64,000 bases of DNA from an uncultured Prevotellaceae bacterium (GTDB lineage: Bacteria > Bacteroidota > Bacteroidia > Bacteroidales > Bacteroidaceae), in the NCBI GenBank assembly GCA_902774795.1, contig CACYKA010000005.1:1-64000 (forward strand), read 5' to 3'. Positions within the stretch are counted from its first letter, which is position 1. Each line of letters starts with the position of its first letter. A program made the translations under genes and the position numbers. The notes beneath the pieces are model-generated. The model was given only the letters and a program-made list of their open reading frames with translations, did no database searches and was not told the DNA's origin. Shown here piece by piece: positions 53,019-62,202 of the stretch.

Positions 53019-53855
53019 TTAAGCTTCGTCGTGGTTTGCCTCGTAAGTCTGAGCAATTGTGTAACCTACCTCATCAAGAGCGTATGTAAGCTTATCGATA
53101 CGGTTAGAGAAGAAGTTGTAAGAAATCACGGCGAGCCATGATGTCAAGATACCGAGGGCGGTATTGATGAGGGCCTCAGAGATACCGGTTGAAAGTGCAA
53201 CTGAGTCACCACCACCACCTGATGCCAGAGCGGCGAATGACTTGATCATACCCGTTACAGTACCGAACAGAGCGGTAAGTGTACCCAGAGTAACGAGGGT
53301 AGCAAGCATAGGCATGTTCATCTGCAGGGTAGGCATCTCAAGCTGTACTGCCTCTTCGTGAGCCTGCTGAATCTTAGAAATCTTCTGAGCCTTCTTGAGG
53401 TTGGTGTCTTTTTCCATCTCCTCGTACATCTTCAAAGAAGCGCCAACAACGTTTGCAATAGTTCCGCTCTGCTTCTTGCAGAGATCCTGAGCCTTTGCGA
53501 AGTCATTCTGCTTCAGAGCAGCCTTGATTTCAACAACGAACTTTGTTGTAGCCATCTTACCGAATGCTGTGCGCTGTGCGAGCATACGCTCAATAGAAAG
53601 ACAAAGCACAGTGAGAATCAAGGTAATCAGGACAGGCACAACGACACCACCTTTGTAGATAGTACCGAGCATGTTACCATTAAGAACTTCTCCATCAGGA
53701 TCGCCACCTACGAAGTTGGCTGAGTCACCGAGGACATACTTGTAGATACATACTGCAATGATGAACATTGCGAAAATAATCCAAATTGCATTACGAACTC
53801 CCTGAAAACCTGCTGAGGCTTTCTTCTGAGCGGCTGGTTTTTTAACGTCTGCCAT
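53019..53855 (-). CDS. exbB: MotA/TolQ/ExbB proton channel family protein
   Basis: 278 aa with an Ala/Lys-rich N-terminus and four TM segments (about 22-43, 70-90, 180-205 and 225-248). The signature LVTLGTLTALFGTVTGMIKSF (about 187-207) is the ExbB/TolQ GTV.GMI motif. First gene of the cluster exbB-exbD-exbD-tonB; promoter box at 53954-53961. Confidence 0.94.
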   Translation of the reverse strand: MADVKKPAAQKKASAGFQGVRNAIWIIFAMFIIAVCIYKYVLGDSANFVGGDPDGEVLNGNMLGTIYKGGVVVPVLITLILTVLCLSIERMLAQRTAFGKMATTKFVVEIKAALKQNDFAKAQDLCKKQSGTIANVVGASLKMYEEMEKDTNLKKAQKISKIQQAHEEAVQLEMPTLQMNMPMLATLVTLGTLTALFGTVTGMIKSFAALASGGGGDSVALSTGISEALINTALGILTSWLAVISYNFFSNRIDKLTYALDEVGYTIAQTYEANHDEA

Positions 53856-53953
53856 AATTTTGTTTAGTTAGATTAAAAATTAATTGAAAAATTAGATATA
53901 AATTAAGTTTAATACTCTCTGTTTACACGAGGTTAGATTGTTGAATCCGCTGA

Positions 53954-53961
53954 CAAAGGTA
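53954..53961 (-). promoter_or_regulatory. Likely -7 box of the exbB operon
   Basis: TACCTTTG on the minus strand, leaving a leader of about 90 bases to the exbB ATG (53855). The rest of the 317-base gap 53856-54172 holds only the terminator at 54117-54149. Confidence 0.55.
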
Positions 53962-54116
53962 GGAATTTTTCTTGACATTGGGCATGAATTAAGAACTTTT
54001 AACATGAAAACTTAGTGTTTTGGGCATAAATGCTGTCTTTGATAGACAAACTAAAGCATGCTCTATATTCTCATAACGCTAAAATATGCCATTTTATTAT
54101 GTAATTTCGCATAAAC

Positions 54117-54149
54117 AAAAAATGGTCACGCACATGCGCGACCATTTTT
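54117..54149 (-). terminator. Terminator after the aminotransferase gene
   Basis: Stem AAAAATGGTC (54118-54127) / GACCATTTTT (54140-54149), inner loop ACGCACATGCGC that can itself pair. T-runs on both strands make it bidirectional. Confidence 0.8.
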
Positions 54150-54172
54150 ATATTATAATGAGAAGGATTCTT

Positions 54173-55363
54173 TTAGTGCAGTTTTGCACAGCATTCCTTG
54201 ATTCTGCGCATAGCCTCAACGATATTTTCGTCGCTTGTGGCATAGCTCATGCGGAAGCATTCAGGGTCACCGAAGGCATCGCCGCCGACTGTTGCCACGT
54301 GACCAACTTCAAGCAGATACATTGCAAAGTCGTTGGTGTCTTTGATGGTGCGCTCTCCGTCGGTCTTGCCAAGGAAACTCTTACATTTTGGGAATACATA
54401 GAAAGCTCCGTCAGGAGTGTTCACCTCCAAACCTGGGATTTCCTTTACAAGTCCCACGATGAGGTCCTTTCTGCGCTCGAAAGCCTGACGCATCTCCTCT
54501 ACGCATGCCTGTGAAGCGGTGTAAGCCTCGAGGGCTGCCCTCTGTGATACAGAGCATGGACCTGAAGAATACTGGCCCTGAAGTTTATTACATCCTTTTA
54601 CTATCCATTCAGGAGCGGCCATATAGCCGATACGCCATCCTGTCATTGCGTATGCCTTTGAGACACCGTTGATGATGATGCTCTGCTCCTTCATGCCTGG
54701 GAACTGGGCGATGCTCTCGTGCTTGCCTACGTAGTTGATGTGCTCGTAAATCTCGTCAGCAAGAACGTACATCTCAGGATGCTTCTTGATAACCTCGGCA
54801 AGGGCTTCCAACTCAGCCTTGCTATATACGGCACCTGTAGGGTTGCTCGGAGAGCAGAGAATGAGCATGCGTGTCTTCGGGGTGATGGCTGCCTCCAACT
54901 GAGCTGGGGTAATCTTGAAGTTCTGGTCGAATCCTGCAGGGATATGTACTGGTGTACCACCTGCCAGAAGCACCATCTGTGGATAGGATACCCAGTATGG
55001 GGTTGGTATGATAACTTCTTCGCCGTCATCGACAAGGGCCATGATGGCATTACATACTGCCTGCTTGGCACCATTGCTCACGCATATCTCGCTGGCTTTG
55101 TAATCCAGGCCGTTCTCGTTCTTCAGCTTTGCTACGATGGCCTCGCGAAGGTCGGCATAGCCTGGAACGGGTGAATACTTTGACCAGTTCTCGTCAATGG
55201 CGTTCTTAGCGAAGGTCTTGATATGGTCGGGAGTATTGAAGTCCGGCTCACCGACACTTAGGTTGATAACGTCAATTCCTGCAGCCTTCATTTCACTGCT
55301 CTTTTGCGACATCGCAAGGGTGGCAGAGGGGGCTAATCTGTTCAATCTACTTGATAAATGCAT
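54173..55363 (-). CDS. Class I PLP-dependent aminotransferase (aspartate aminotransferase type)
   Basis: 396 aa, normal length. INLSVGEPDFNTPDH near residue 35, PSNPTGAVYS near 170, DEIYEHINY (PLP-binding Asp/Tyr) near 200, and the PLP lysine in GVSKAYAMTGWRIGY (about 232). C-terminal arginine region FRMSYATSDE binds the substrate carboxylate. The 1-gamma subgroup of aspartate aminotransferases is the best fit. Confidence 0.93.
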   Translation of the reverse strand: MHLSSRLNRLAPSATLAMSQKSSEMKAAGIDVINLSVGEPDFNTPDHIKTFAKNAIDENWSKYSPVPGYADLREAIVAKLKNENGLDYKASEICVSNGAKQAVCNAIMALVDDGEEVIIPTPYWVSYPQMVLLAGGTPVHIPAGFDQNFKITPAQLEAAITPKTRMLILCSPSNPTGAVYSKAELEALAEVIKKHPEMYVLADEIYEHINYVGKHESIAQFPGMKEQSIIINGVSKAYAMTGWRIGYMAAPEWIVKGCNKLQGQYSSGPCSVSQRAALEAYTASQACVEEMRQAFERRKDLIVGLVKEIPGLEVNTPDGAFYVFPKCKSFLGKTDGERTIKDTNDFAMYLLEVGHVATVGGDAFGDPECFRMSYATSDENIVEAMRRIKECCAKLH

Positions 55364-55375
55364 TGTGTTTTTTGT

Positions 55376-57196
55376 TTATATGTTCTTTGTTACTTGTTCT
55401 ATTCGTGCTATCATAAGGTCGTTGACCTTACGTATCTGCTTCAGTTCCCTGTAAAGCCTGAGGCGTCCGAGACCTTTCTCCGATATTATCGGGTATTTGT
55501 TCAGATACGACAGTATGAAGCGGTCGCGTGTGTTGCTGAGGTCATCGACGAGTGCTTCCAACTCTTCATTGATGGCATCCAACTCTGGGTCTGGACGGTA
55601 TCTCACTGCGGCGGCAATGGCGCTCAAGAGGTATTTCAGCTTGTACTTCCTGGAATATCGTCTCACATTATCCGTAAGGCGTGTCAGGCGCCGCATGTCA
55701 GCAAAGTAGTCGGGGTCGTGTATTATGACCTCCTTCGATGTTATGTGTCTCTTCACTCTCAGACCCAGAACTCTTATGAAGAAGAGTCTGTAGGCATCCA
55801 TGTTGAACACAGTGGAGTCCTTGTTTGCCTTGTATGTCACCCATGCAGCAAGGGGTATCAGCACTGCAGGTGCCAGACCTTTTCCGAAGGCTATCGACCA
55901 CGAAGCCTGGCGAGCCATGCGGAAGCCGGTGTTGTCAAGTATGTAGAAGAGTATGAAGACTACCACCGATATGATGACGGGCACTCCGAGACCGCCTTTC
56001 CTGATGATGGCTCCCAGTGAAGAACCGATGAAGAAGAATACTATCACCATCAGCGACAGGGTGAATTTGTTCACCAGCTCTATCCAGTCTTCTCTCACCA
56101 TCTTGAAGTTTACTTCGGCGGCATAGCTCCTGAATTCGGCTTGCATGTTGGCATTGCCTACTCTGTTTCTCAGCTGCTGCATCAGGTTGAGCTGCTTCTC
56201 GGGGGGCAGTTTGTGAAACAGCGAATCGACCATCGCCTTACCCTTGGCCTCGTGTCTTATGGCGGCTATGCTGTCTTCTTTCTTTACCTCTGGCGTGTTG
56301 AAGGCCATCGTCCGAAGTTCCTTGCGCACTTCCTTGCCTACGCTGTCCTGGAAGGTTTTCAGCGAGTCGATGTGGTGTAACAACTGCTTTATGCTCTGCG
56401 CAGTGGCCGACTGCGATATGCCTGACGCCTCCGCAAGGTTGAAGCCGTTGTCGAAGTCCAGCACTATCTGCTTCTCTGTGAACGACTCTCGCCTGTAGGG
56501 CACGTTGGCGTTGCCGGCAAATTCCTGTGACCTCATGTTCTCAAACCACTCTCCGTTGTACAGCGTGAGAAGCAGGTGCATCTTTTCTTCTGTTGACTGT
56601 AGCTTGCCTGAGTCGGCAAGGATTATGGCTGCGTCTTCGAAGCTCTGAGTCATGCGGTATATCATCACACCGTACAGCATGCCAGTGTTCAGGTCTTTCT
56701 TCTGAACGTAGAGGTTGCAGTTTGGTATGCCTGAATAGAAAATCTCTTCCGGAATCTCCAGTTCAGGGCTCTTCTGCTTCATCGACAGCAGGAGCTGCCT
56801 CAGGTTCACGTTCGACTGCGGACCGATGTCGTTCTGGAAGACAAACGAGAGGCCGGCTATCATCGTCACGATGATTATCACACCTCTCAAACTCTTAATC
56901 AACGATATGCCTGCGGCTTTTATCGCCGTCAGCTCGCTGCTCTCGCCAAGGTTGCCCATCGTGATTAGCGATGACAGCAGCACCGCCAGCGGCAAGGCCT
57001 GTGGCACCAGCATCAGACCCATGTACCAGAAGAATTTTCCGAGTACGTCCAGAGAGAGGCCTTTTCCTATCAGCTCGTCAACATAGCGCCACAGAAACTG
57101 CATCATCAGCACGAACAGGCTTATGCAGAACGTGCCGATAAAGAGCAACAGAAACTGTCGCACCATGAATATGTCAAGCTTCTTGAATATCCTCAT
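55376..57196 (-). CDS. LptF/LptG (YjgP/YjgQ) family permease with C-terminal extension
   Basis: 606 aa. Three N-terminal TM segments (about 12-120) beginning LDIFMVRQFLLLFIGTFCIS, a large periplasmic beta-jellyroll region (about 130-360) and three more TMs (about 375-460), as in LptF/LptG of the LPS exporter. The last ~140 residues are a charged, helical cytosolic extension not found in the E. coli proteins. Start overlaps the 61-aa gene by ATGA (57193-57196), so it is coupled to it. Confidence 0.88.
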   Translation of the reverse strand: MRIFKKLDIFMVRQFLLLFIGTFCISLFVLMMQFLWRYVDELIGKGLSLDVLGKFFWYMGLMLVPQALPLAVLLSSLITMGNLGESSELTAIKAAGISLIKSLRGVIIIVTMIAGLSFVFQNDIGPQSNVNLRQLLLSMKQKSPELEIPEEIFYSGIPNCNLYVQKKDLNTGMLYGVMIYRMTQSFEDAAIILADSGKLQSTEEKMHLLLTLYNGEWFENMRSQEFAGNANVPYRRESFTEKQIVLDFDNGFNLAEASGISQSATAQSIKQLLHHIDSLKTFQDSVGKEVRKELRTMAFNTPEVKKEDSIAAIRHEAKGKAMVDSLFHKLPPEKQLNLMQQLRNRVGNANMQAEFRSYAAEVNFKMVREDWIELVNKFTLSLMVIVFFFIGSSLGAIIRKGGLGVPVIISVVVFILFYILDNTGFRMARQASWSIAFGKGLAPAVLIPLAAWVTYKANKDSTVFNMDAYRLFFIRVLGLRVKRHITSKEVIIHDPDYFADMRRLTRLTDNVRRYSRKYKLKYLLSAIAAAVRYRPDPELDAINEELEALVDDLSNTRDRFILSYLNKYPIISEKGLGRLRLYRELKQIRKVNDLMIARIEQVTKNI

Positions 57197-57378
57197 TTAT
57201 GCCGGTTCGCCCTCTGCTCGCGGTATTTGGCCTTCTGCTTTGCTGAGCCAGAACCGTGAGCGCCGGTGATGTACTTCTTTTTCTTCGCTTTGGTCTTTAT
57301 CTTCTCCTCCCTTTTGGGTTTGTCGCCTCCGCGTCCGAAGTTTATGCCGTTTTCCAGTATGTTCTGAAAGTCATCCAT
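57193..57378 (-). CDS. Small basic protein between purH and lptF
   Basis: 61 aa; acidic first ten residues (MDDFQNILENG) then very basic (KTKAKKKKYITGAHGSGSAK, about 29-48). No known family recognised. It is bound into the operon by overlaps at both ends (TAATG with purH, ATGA with lptF), so it is almost surely translated. Basic character suggests nucleic-acid or ribosome contact; no more can be said. Confidence 0.65.
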   Translation of the reverse strand: MDDFQNILENGINFGRGGDKPKREEKIKTKAKKKKYITGAHGSGSAKQKAKYREQRANRHK

Positions 57379-58562
57379 TAATGGTGGAATAGTCTTACGC
57401 CTGTGAATGCCATTGTGATGTTATACTTGTCGCAGGTGTCTATGACATTGTCGTCGCGCACTGAACCGCCAGCCTGTGCAATGTACTCTACGCCGCTGCG
57501 ATGTGCTCTCTCGATATTGTCGCCGAATGGGAAGAAGGCGTCTGAACCCAGTGCCACCTTGGTGTTCTGTGCTATCCAGGCCTTTTTCTCCTCGCGTGTC
57601 AGTGGCTCTGGCTTCTCTGTGAAGAACATCTGCCACATGCCGTCGGCCAGTACGTCCTCATAGTCGTCAGAGATATACACGTCGATGGTATTGTCCCTAT
57701 CGGCCCTGCGGATGCCCTCCTTGAATGGCAGTGCCATCACCTTCGGACACTGGCGCAGCCACCAGATGTCGGCTTTGTTGCCTGCAAGGCGTGTGCAGTG
57801 GATGCGGCTCTGCTGACCTGCTCCGATGCCTATTGCCTGGCCGTCCTTGACATAGCATACGCTGTTGCTTTGGGTATATTTCAGAGTGATGAGGGCAATC
57901 ATCAGGTCGCGCTTAGCTTCTTCAGTGAAGGTCTTGTTCTTCGTCGGAATATTCTCAAAGAGGGTAGGGTCGTTGAGTTTTATCTCGTTCCTGCCCTGCT
58001 CAAAGGTAATGCCGAAGCACTGCTTTGTCTCCACTGGTGCTGGCTTGTACTCTGGGTCAATCTTTATCACGTTGTATGTGCCCTTTCTCTTCTCTCTCAG
58101 TATCTGCAGGGCTTCTTCGCTGAAGCTGGGGGCTATGACGCCGTCGCTCACTTCCCTCTTTATCAGCGTTGCCGTTGCTGCGTCGCATTCGTCGCTCAGG
58201 GCAATGAAGTCACCGTATGATGACATTCTGTCGGCACCGCGAGCTCTTGCATAGGCGCATGCTATCGGGGTCAGCGGAAGCTTGATGTCGTCCACAAAGT
58301 ATATCTTCTTCAGTGTGTCGCTCAGGGGCAGACCTACCGCTGCACCAGCTGGTGAAACGTGTTTGAACGATGCTGCCGCAGGAAGGCCGGTAGCCTCCTT
58401 CAGTTCTTTCACAAGCTGCCATGAATTCAGGGCGTCAAGGAAATTGATGTAGCCAGGGCGGCCGTTAAGTACTTCAATGGGCAGTTCTCCGTCGCCTGCC
58501 ATGTAGATGCGTGATGGCTTCTGATTAGGATTGCAGCCATACTTTAATGCTAATTCTTTCAT
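57378..58562 (-). CDS. purH: Stand-alone AICAR transformylase domain (PurH-like)
   Basis: 394 aa. It contains only the formyltransferase half of PurH; the N-terminal IMP cyclohydrolase (MGS-like) domain of about 200 aa is missing. The Lys-His catalytic pair is in AASFKHVSPAGAA (about 64-67), with QSNSVCYVKDGQAIGIGAG and GSDAFFPFGDNIERA further on. It performs the tenth purine step using 10-formyl-THF; IMP cyclohydrolase must come from another gene, and a full-length PurH may exist elsewhere. Confidence 0.9.
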   Translation of the reverse strand: MKELALKYGCNPNQKPSRIYMAGDGELPIEVLNGRPGYINFLDALNSWQLVKELKEATGLPAAASFKHVSPAGAAVGLPLSDTLKKIYFVDDIKLPLTPIACAYARARGADRMSSYGDFIALSDECDAATATLIKREVSDGVIAPSFSEEALQILREKRKGTYNVIKIDPEYKPAPVETKQCFGITFEQGRNEIKLNDPTLFENIPTKNKTFTEEAKRDLMIALITLKYTQSNSVCYVKDGQAIGIGAGQQSRIHCTRLAGNKADIWWLRQCPKVMALPFKEGIRRADRDNTIDVYISDDYEDVLADGMWQMFFTEKPEPLTREEKKAWIAQNTKVALGSDAFFPFGDNIERAHRSGVEYIAQAGGSVRDDNVIDTCDKYNITMAFTGVRLFHH

Positions 58563-58593
58563 GTAATGAAACCTTTTTTCCTGTTTTTGGGCG

Positions 58594-58651
58594 CAAAATT
58601 ACTAAATTTTGAGCAAAAACACGCATTTATTGACATTTTTTTGTATCTTTG
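58594..58651. promoter_or_regulatory. Divergent -7 boxes for purH (minus) and the NrdJ-tail gene (plus)
   Basis: Minus strand TAATTTTG at 58601-58594, about 30 bases before the purH ATG. Plus strand TATCTTTG at 58644-58651, 27 bases before the ATG at 58678. The -33 positions are weak in both. Confidence 0.5.
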
Positions 58652-58677
58652 CCGCCAAAATAACAAGATATATCAAT

Positions 58678-59139
58678 ATGGCAGAAGGATTTAATGACAA
58701 TTATCGCAAGCGCCCTGAGATTTTGGAGTGCGATGTGGTACGTTTTCAGAATGCAAAGGATAAGTGGGTAGCTTTTGTTGGTTTGCTCGATGGAAAACCC
58801 TATGAGATTTTCACAGGTTTACAGGACGATGACGATGGTATTATCCTCCCAAAGTCAGTCAATACTGGCAAGATAATACGCCACATCAACGAAGACGGCA
58901 CCAAGCGTTACGACTTCCAGTTTGAAAACCGCAGAGGGTATAAGACCACTGTTGAAGGGCTCTCCGAAAAATTTAACCCTGAGTATTGGAACTATGCCAA
59001 GCTCATAAGTGGAATCCTGCGCTATGGCATGCCCCTTGAGACCGTTGTAAAGCTCGTATCTTCCCTTGAAATGGACGGTGGCATCGATACCTGGGCCAAC
59101 GGCGTTGCAAAAGCATTGAAGAAATACGTTGAGGAATAA
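58678..59139 (+). CDS. Stand-alone C-terminal domain of B12-dependent ribonucleotide reductase type
   Basis: 153 aa from the ATG at 58678 (MAEGFNDNYRKRPEILECDV). WVAFVGLLDGKPYEIFTG, LPKSVNTGKIIRH, FNPEYWNYAKLISGILRYGM and IDTWANGVAKALKK match the C-terminal ~150 residues of adenosylcobalamin-dependent (NrdJ, class II) reductases, without the catalytic barrel. Free-standing versions occur in Bacteroidetes. It is not a fresh truncation: it has its own promoter and a clean start. Function as a separate protein unknown; overlaps the next gene's TTG start by 11 bases. Confidence 0.75.
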   Translation: MAEGFNDNYRKRPEILECDVVRFQNAKDKWVAFVGLLDGKPYEIFTGLQDDDDGIILPKSVNTGKIIRHINEDGTKRYDFQFENRRGYKTTVEGLSEKFNPEYWNYAKLISGILRYGMPLETVVKLVSSLEMDGGIDTWANGVAKALKKYVEE

Positions 59140-61156
59140 TATAGTCAGGTGGGGGTCCCTCATCCTTTTCATATTCCTCCCATTGTCTCTTCCCGCGCAG
59201 TCGTGGGAAGGGTATTTGGAGTATCTGTTTGAAGATAACGGCGAAAGTTCCGCTGTCACCTTTCAGGAAGCCTATGATTACCTTTCTGAGCTCTCCTCCA
59301 ACCCCCTTGATATCAATACCGTCGAGACTGAGGATCTCACCCCCATTCCCGGCCTGAATATCAATCAGATAAGCGACATCATCGAATTTCGCCAGAAATA
59401 CGGCCGAATCCGCGACATCCACGAATTATCCCTCATCCCTTCCATTGACGACAGGTTGAGGGATTATCTTTATTGTTTCCTCTACGTCGCCGACTCCACG
59501 CCACAAAAATGGTACAGCAAGGAAGCCCTCAAAAAGGGCCTCAAGCACCTCAATCACAGAATCCTCCTCACAGGTTACTTCCCCACCTACCCTCAGGATG
59601 AAACCTATCTGGGTGACAATACCAGGCACAGCATTCGCTATACCGTTGGTATGGGGGAGCATATAAAGTTCAACATCACTGGCGGCAAGGGCATCGGCGA
59701 GCCTTTCTTCACCCGCTGCAACAAACTAGGTTACGACTCCTACACCTACAATCTCTCCATCCGCCGTCTGGGCATCTTTAAACAGCTTATACTCGGAACA
59801 TTCAAGGGACAGTTCGGCATGGGACTGACCATGAACAACACTTTTACCGTCAGCAAGCAGAATATGCTCTCCGCAATAGGAAAAATCTCTAGCACCTTCA
59901 GTCCCTACAGCGGCACTTCCGACGAGAAACACTTCCAGGGCGCCGCCCTCACTCTCCAATGCTCCGACAATATCGAGGTCTCAGCCTTTGTTTCATATCG
60001 CTATGCCGATGCTACGCTCAATGCTGACAACACCATCTCCACAATACTGACAAACGGCTATCACCGCTCAAAGACGGAAATAGATAAGAAGAACAACATC
60101 AGCCTTTTCTCTGCCGGCGGTCATGTGGGCTATGGCAGAACAACGGAAGGCGGCGTGGAGTGGAGCATAGGCTCCTCATTTGTCTATACCGGCTTCTCCT
60201 CTGTCCTCAACCCTATATTCTCGAAAGACGGAGCAGTAAAAAAGTCACAGTTTTACCGTCTTTATTCCCCCAGCGGACACAGCACATACAATGCAGGCTT
60301 GGATTACAGGTTACGATGGCGCGAACTCAACATCGCAGGCGAGACTGCCCTCTCAGGTCGTAACGACAACACCTCGCATGCAGCCATAAAAAAGAAAGGT
60401 ATGCCGATCGCAACAGTTAACAGCATCGCCTGGCGTGCCAGCGGAAAGGTCACGCTGACGGCAGTACAGAGATACTATGCCTACGAGTATCAGTCATATT
60501 ACGGCCGTTCGTTCGGAGAAAATTCCAGTGTCACTAACGAAAGCGGTATATACGGCGGCGTACATTATGAGGCTTCCCGCAGACTTATCCTTGACCTTTA
60601 TACTGACTACGCCTATTTCCCTTGGTACAGATACCACCAGCCCAGCGGCACCTATTCTTGGGACAACTGCGCACAGGCTACCATCGATATGGGACGTAAG
60701 TGGACATTGTCTGTGCGCTATCGTTTCAAGACCAAGAGCAATGATGTCCATAAGACACGAATCATTGCCAACTACAGCGGTGAGAAACTGCAGTTGAGAA
60801 GTCACATAGAGGGTACCTTACTTGGTAAAGATAATGATAAAAATGACGGTTTCATCGCCTCCCAGAGTGTCGGATATATAATCTCTGCCAGATGGAAGAT
60901 ACAGGGTATGGCAGCCTACTTCAATACTGACGGCTACGAGAGCCGTGTCTATGTCTATGAACCGGGTATGATGTACAATTTCAGCTATCCTTCCTTTTGG
61001 GACAAGGGAACGCACGCCATGCTGATGGTCAGTTGCAAGATAGCCTCATGGATTACTGCCATAGCAAAGGTCAGCAACACCTATACCTTTGCCACTTCGG
61101 AAAAATCCTCAAACAGCAAGACACTCATCGAGAGCCAGCTACAGATAAATTTGTAG
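59129..61156 (+). CDS. Exported helix-hairpin-helix protein with outer-membrane barrel-like domain
   Basis: 675 aa from a TTG at 59129, the only start that preserves the signal peptide (SLILFIFLPLSLPAQS). Residues about 45-120 hold HhH/ComEA-like motifs (LDINTVETEDLTPIPGLNIN, then FRQKYGRIRDIHELSLIPSI). From about 150 to the end, alternating strands with many Tyr, Gly and Ser and a C-terminal SQLQINL suggest a beta-barrel. A DNA-binding-like motif in front of a barrel is known in Bacteroidetes proteins of unknown role; DNA uptake is possible but unproven. Confidence 0.75.
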   Translation: MRNNIVRWGSLILFIFLPLSLPAQSWEGYLEYLFEDNGESSAVTFQEAYDYLSELSSNPLDINTVETEDLTPIPGLNINQISDIIEFRQKYGRIRDIHELSLIPSIDDRLRDYLYCFLYVADSTPQKWYSKEALKKGLKHLNHRILLTGYFPTYPQDETYLGDNTRHSIRYTVGMGEHIKFNITGGKGIGEPFFTRCNKLGYDSYTYNLSIRRLGIFKQLILGTFKGQFGMGLTMNNTFTVSKQNMLSAIGKISSTFSPYSGTSDEKHFQGAALTLQCSDNIEVSAFVSYRYADATLNADNTISTILTNGYHRSKTEIDKKNNISLFSAGGHVGYGRTTEGGVEWSIGSSFVYTGFSSVLNPIFSKDGAVKKSQFYRLYSPSGHSTYNAGLDYRLRWRELNIAGETALSGRNDNTSHAAIKKKGMPIATVNSIAWRASGKVTLTAVQRYYAYEYQSYYGRSFGENSSVTNESGIYGGVHYEASRRLILDLYTDYAYFPWYRYHQPSGTYSWDNCAQATIDMGRKWTLSVRYRFKTKSNDVHKTRIIANYSGEKLQLRSHIEGTLLGKDNDKNDGFIASQSVGYIISARWKIQGMAAYFNTDGYESRVYVYEPGMMYNFSYPSFWDKGTHAMLMVSCKIASWITAIAKVSNTYTFATSEKSSNSKTLIESQLQINL

Positions 61157-61157
61157 C

Positions 61158-62108
61158 TTATCTGCCTCTTTTCTTGGCTAACCGTCTGGAGCGCAGTTGC
61201 ATGTTTTCACGTAACTGGTCGCTGTAGAGCCACGGCTCACAGCTGTGGATGTCGCCGACGTTTAGGAAGTTTTTGTATGATTTGTATTCGGAACCGCTGT
61301 ATCCGCTGACTACGAGGACGTGGTATTCAGGTGACAGCGTGACGGTGATGGTATCGTGCAGCATAGCCGGTGTTGCATCTGTGCGCCAGTTCACAGGATT
61401 GATTGCCATGCATGTCTGGGAAATCACGGGCTTTACGTATTTTACGTCCTTCACGGTATTGTAGCAGATGGTTACCCCTGTATCACTGTCTCCCTGTGCC
61501 GGTCGGATATGATGACATGTGGCTGTATCCTCAGGAGTCACCTTGTAGCCAAGGACATACGCCGCTGCCAGTTGGCTGTAGGTCTCGTCATCCATGTGTT
61601 TCAGCAGTTCCACCACGGCTTTTCCGCCCTGGCTAAAGCCTGCTATGATGAGCGGACGGTGTGGGTTGCGTTGTTGCAGGAAGTAATCAAAAGCCTTGCA
61701 TACATCTCCCATCGCCATACGGCAACGGTTTGTGATGGTATCCTCATTCTGCGTCATCCATGCCTCTATCGTTGTGTGGCGGTAAAATGGAGCATAGAAA
61801 CGGTTTCCGGGAGCCATATAGTTCGCTGCACGGTTTATTTCTATGGCCATATGTCCGCGATGGGCAGGATTCCACACATCAGCGTAGTGACAAACGCTTC
61901 CTTTCTCCGTTGTCCAGTCTTCCTCCCATGTCGATACGACGTAGAACACATCAGCTCCCGTACCCTCGGTGTCGCAGTCACGTGTTATCCACATCGTAGT
62001 GTCCGCATAGTTCGGTTCCTGCGGTATATACTGTGCAAACGCTGTCGTATTGCAGATGGTGAGGAAGGCAAGGCAAAGGCCGAAGTGCCTGATAATTTCT
62101 TTTCCCAT
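61158..62108 (-). CDS. DUF3089-like alpha/beta hydrolase, exported
   Basis: 316 aa with signal peptide (about 1-25, FGLCLAFLTICNTTAFA). Nucleophile elbow G-F-S-Q-G in LIIAGFSQGGKAVVELL (Ser about 171), DVFYVVSTWEEDW near 55 and FYAPFYRHTTIEAW near 103, typical of DUF3089. The catalytic acid and His are likely in the C-terminal third (H in HVLVV or DIH). Substrate unknown, perhaps an ester or acyl group. Convergent with the HhH gene, one base apart; promoter almost identical to that of the Na/Pi gene. Confidence 0.8.
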   Translation of the reverse strand: MGKEIIRHFGLCLAFLTICNTTAFAQYIPQEPNYADTTMWITRDCDTEGTGADVFYVVSTWEEDWTTEKGSVCHYADVWNPAHRGHMAIEINRAANYMAPGNRFYAPFYRHTTIEAWMTQNEDTITNRCRMAMGDVCKAFDYFLQQRNPHRPLIIAGFSQGGKAVVELLKHMDDETYSQLAAAYVLGYKVTPEDTATCHHIRPAQGDSDTGVTICYNTVKDVKYVKPVISQTCMAINPVNWRTDATPAMLHDTITVTLSPEYHVLVVSGYSGSEYKSYKNFLNVGDIHSCEPWLYSDQLRENMQLRSRRLAKKRGR

Positions 62109-62136
62109 TTTCAGATGATATCTTATATCCAGAGGG

Positions 62137-62168
62137 CAAAAGTACGATTAAGTTTTGAGATATGCAAG
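62137..62168 (-). promoter_or_regulatory. Promoter of the DUF3089-like gene, copy of the 11783 promoter
   Basis: Minus strand: -33 CTTG at 62168-62165, 20-base spacer, -7 TACTTTTG at 62144-62137. Spacer plus -33 box (62145-62168) are identical to 11791-11814. Confidence 0.75.
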
Positions 62169-62202
62169 GAAAAACAAATAAAATTATTTTTCAATTGTGC
62201 AT

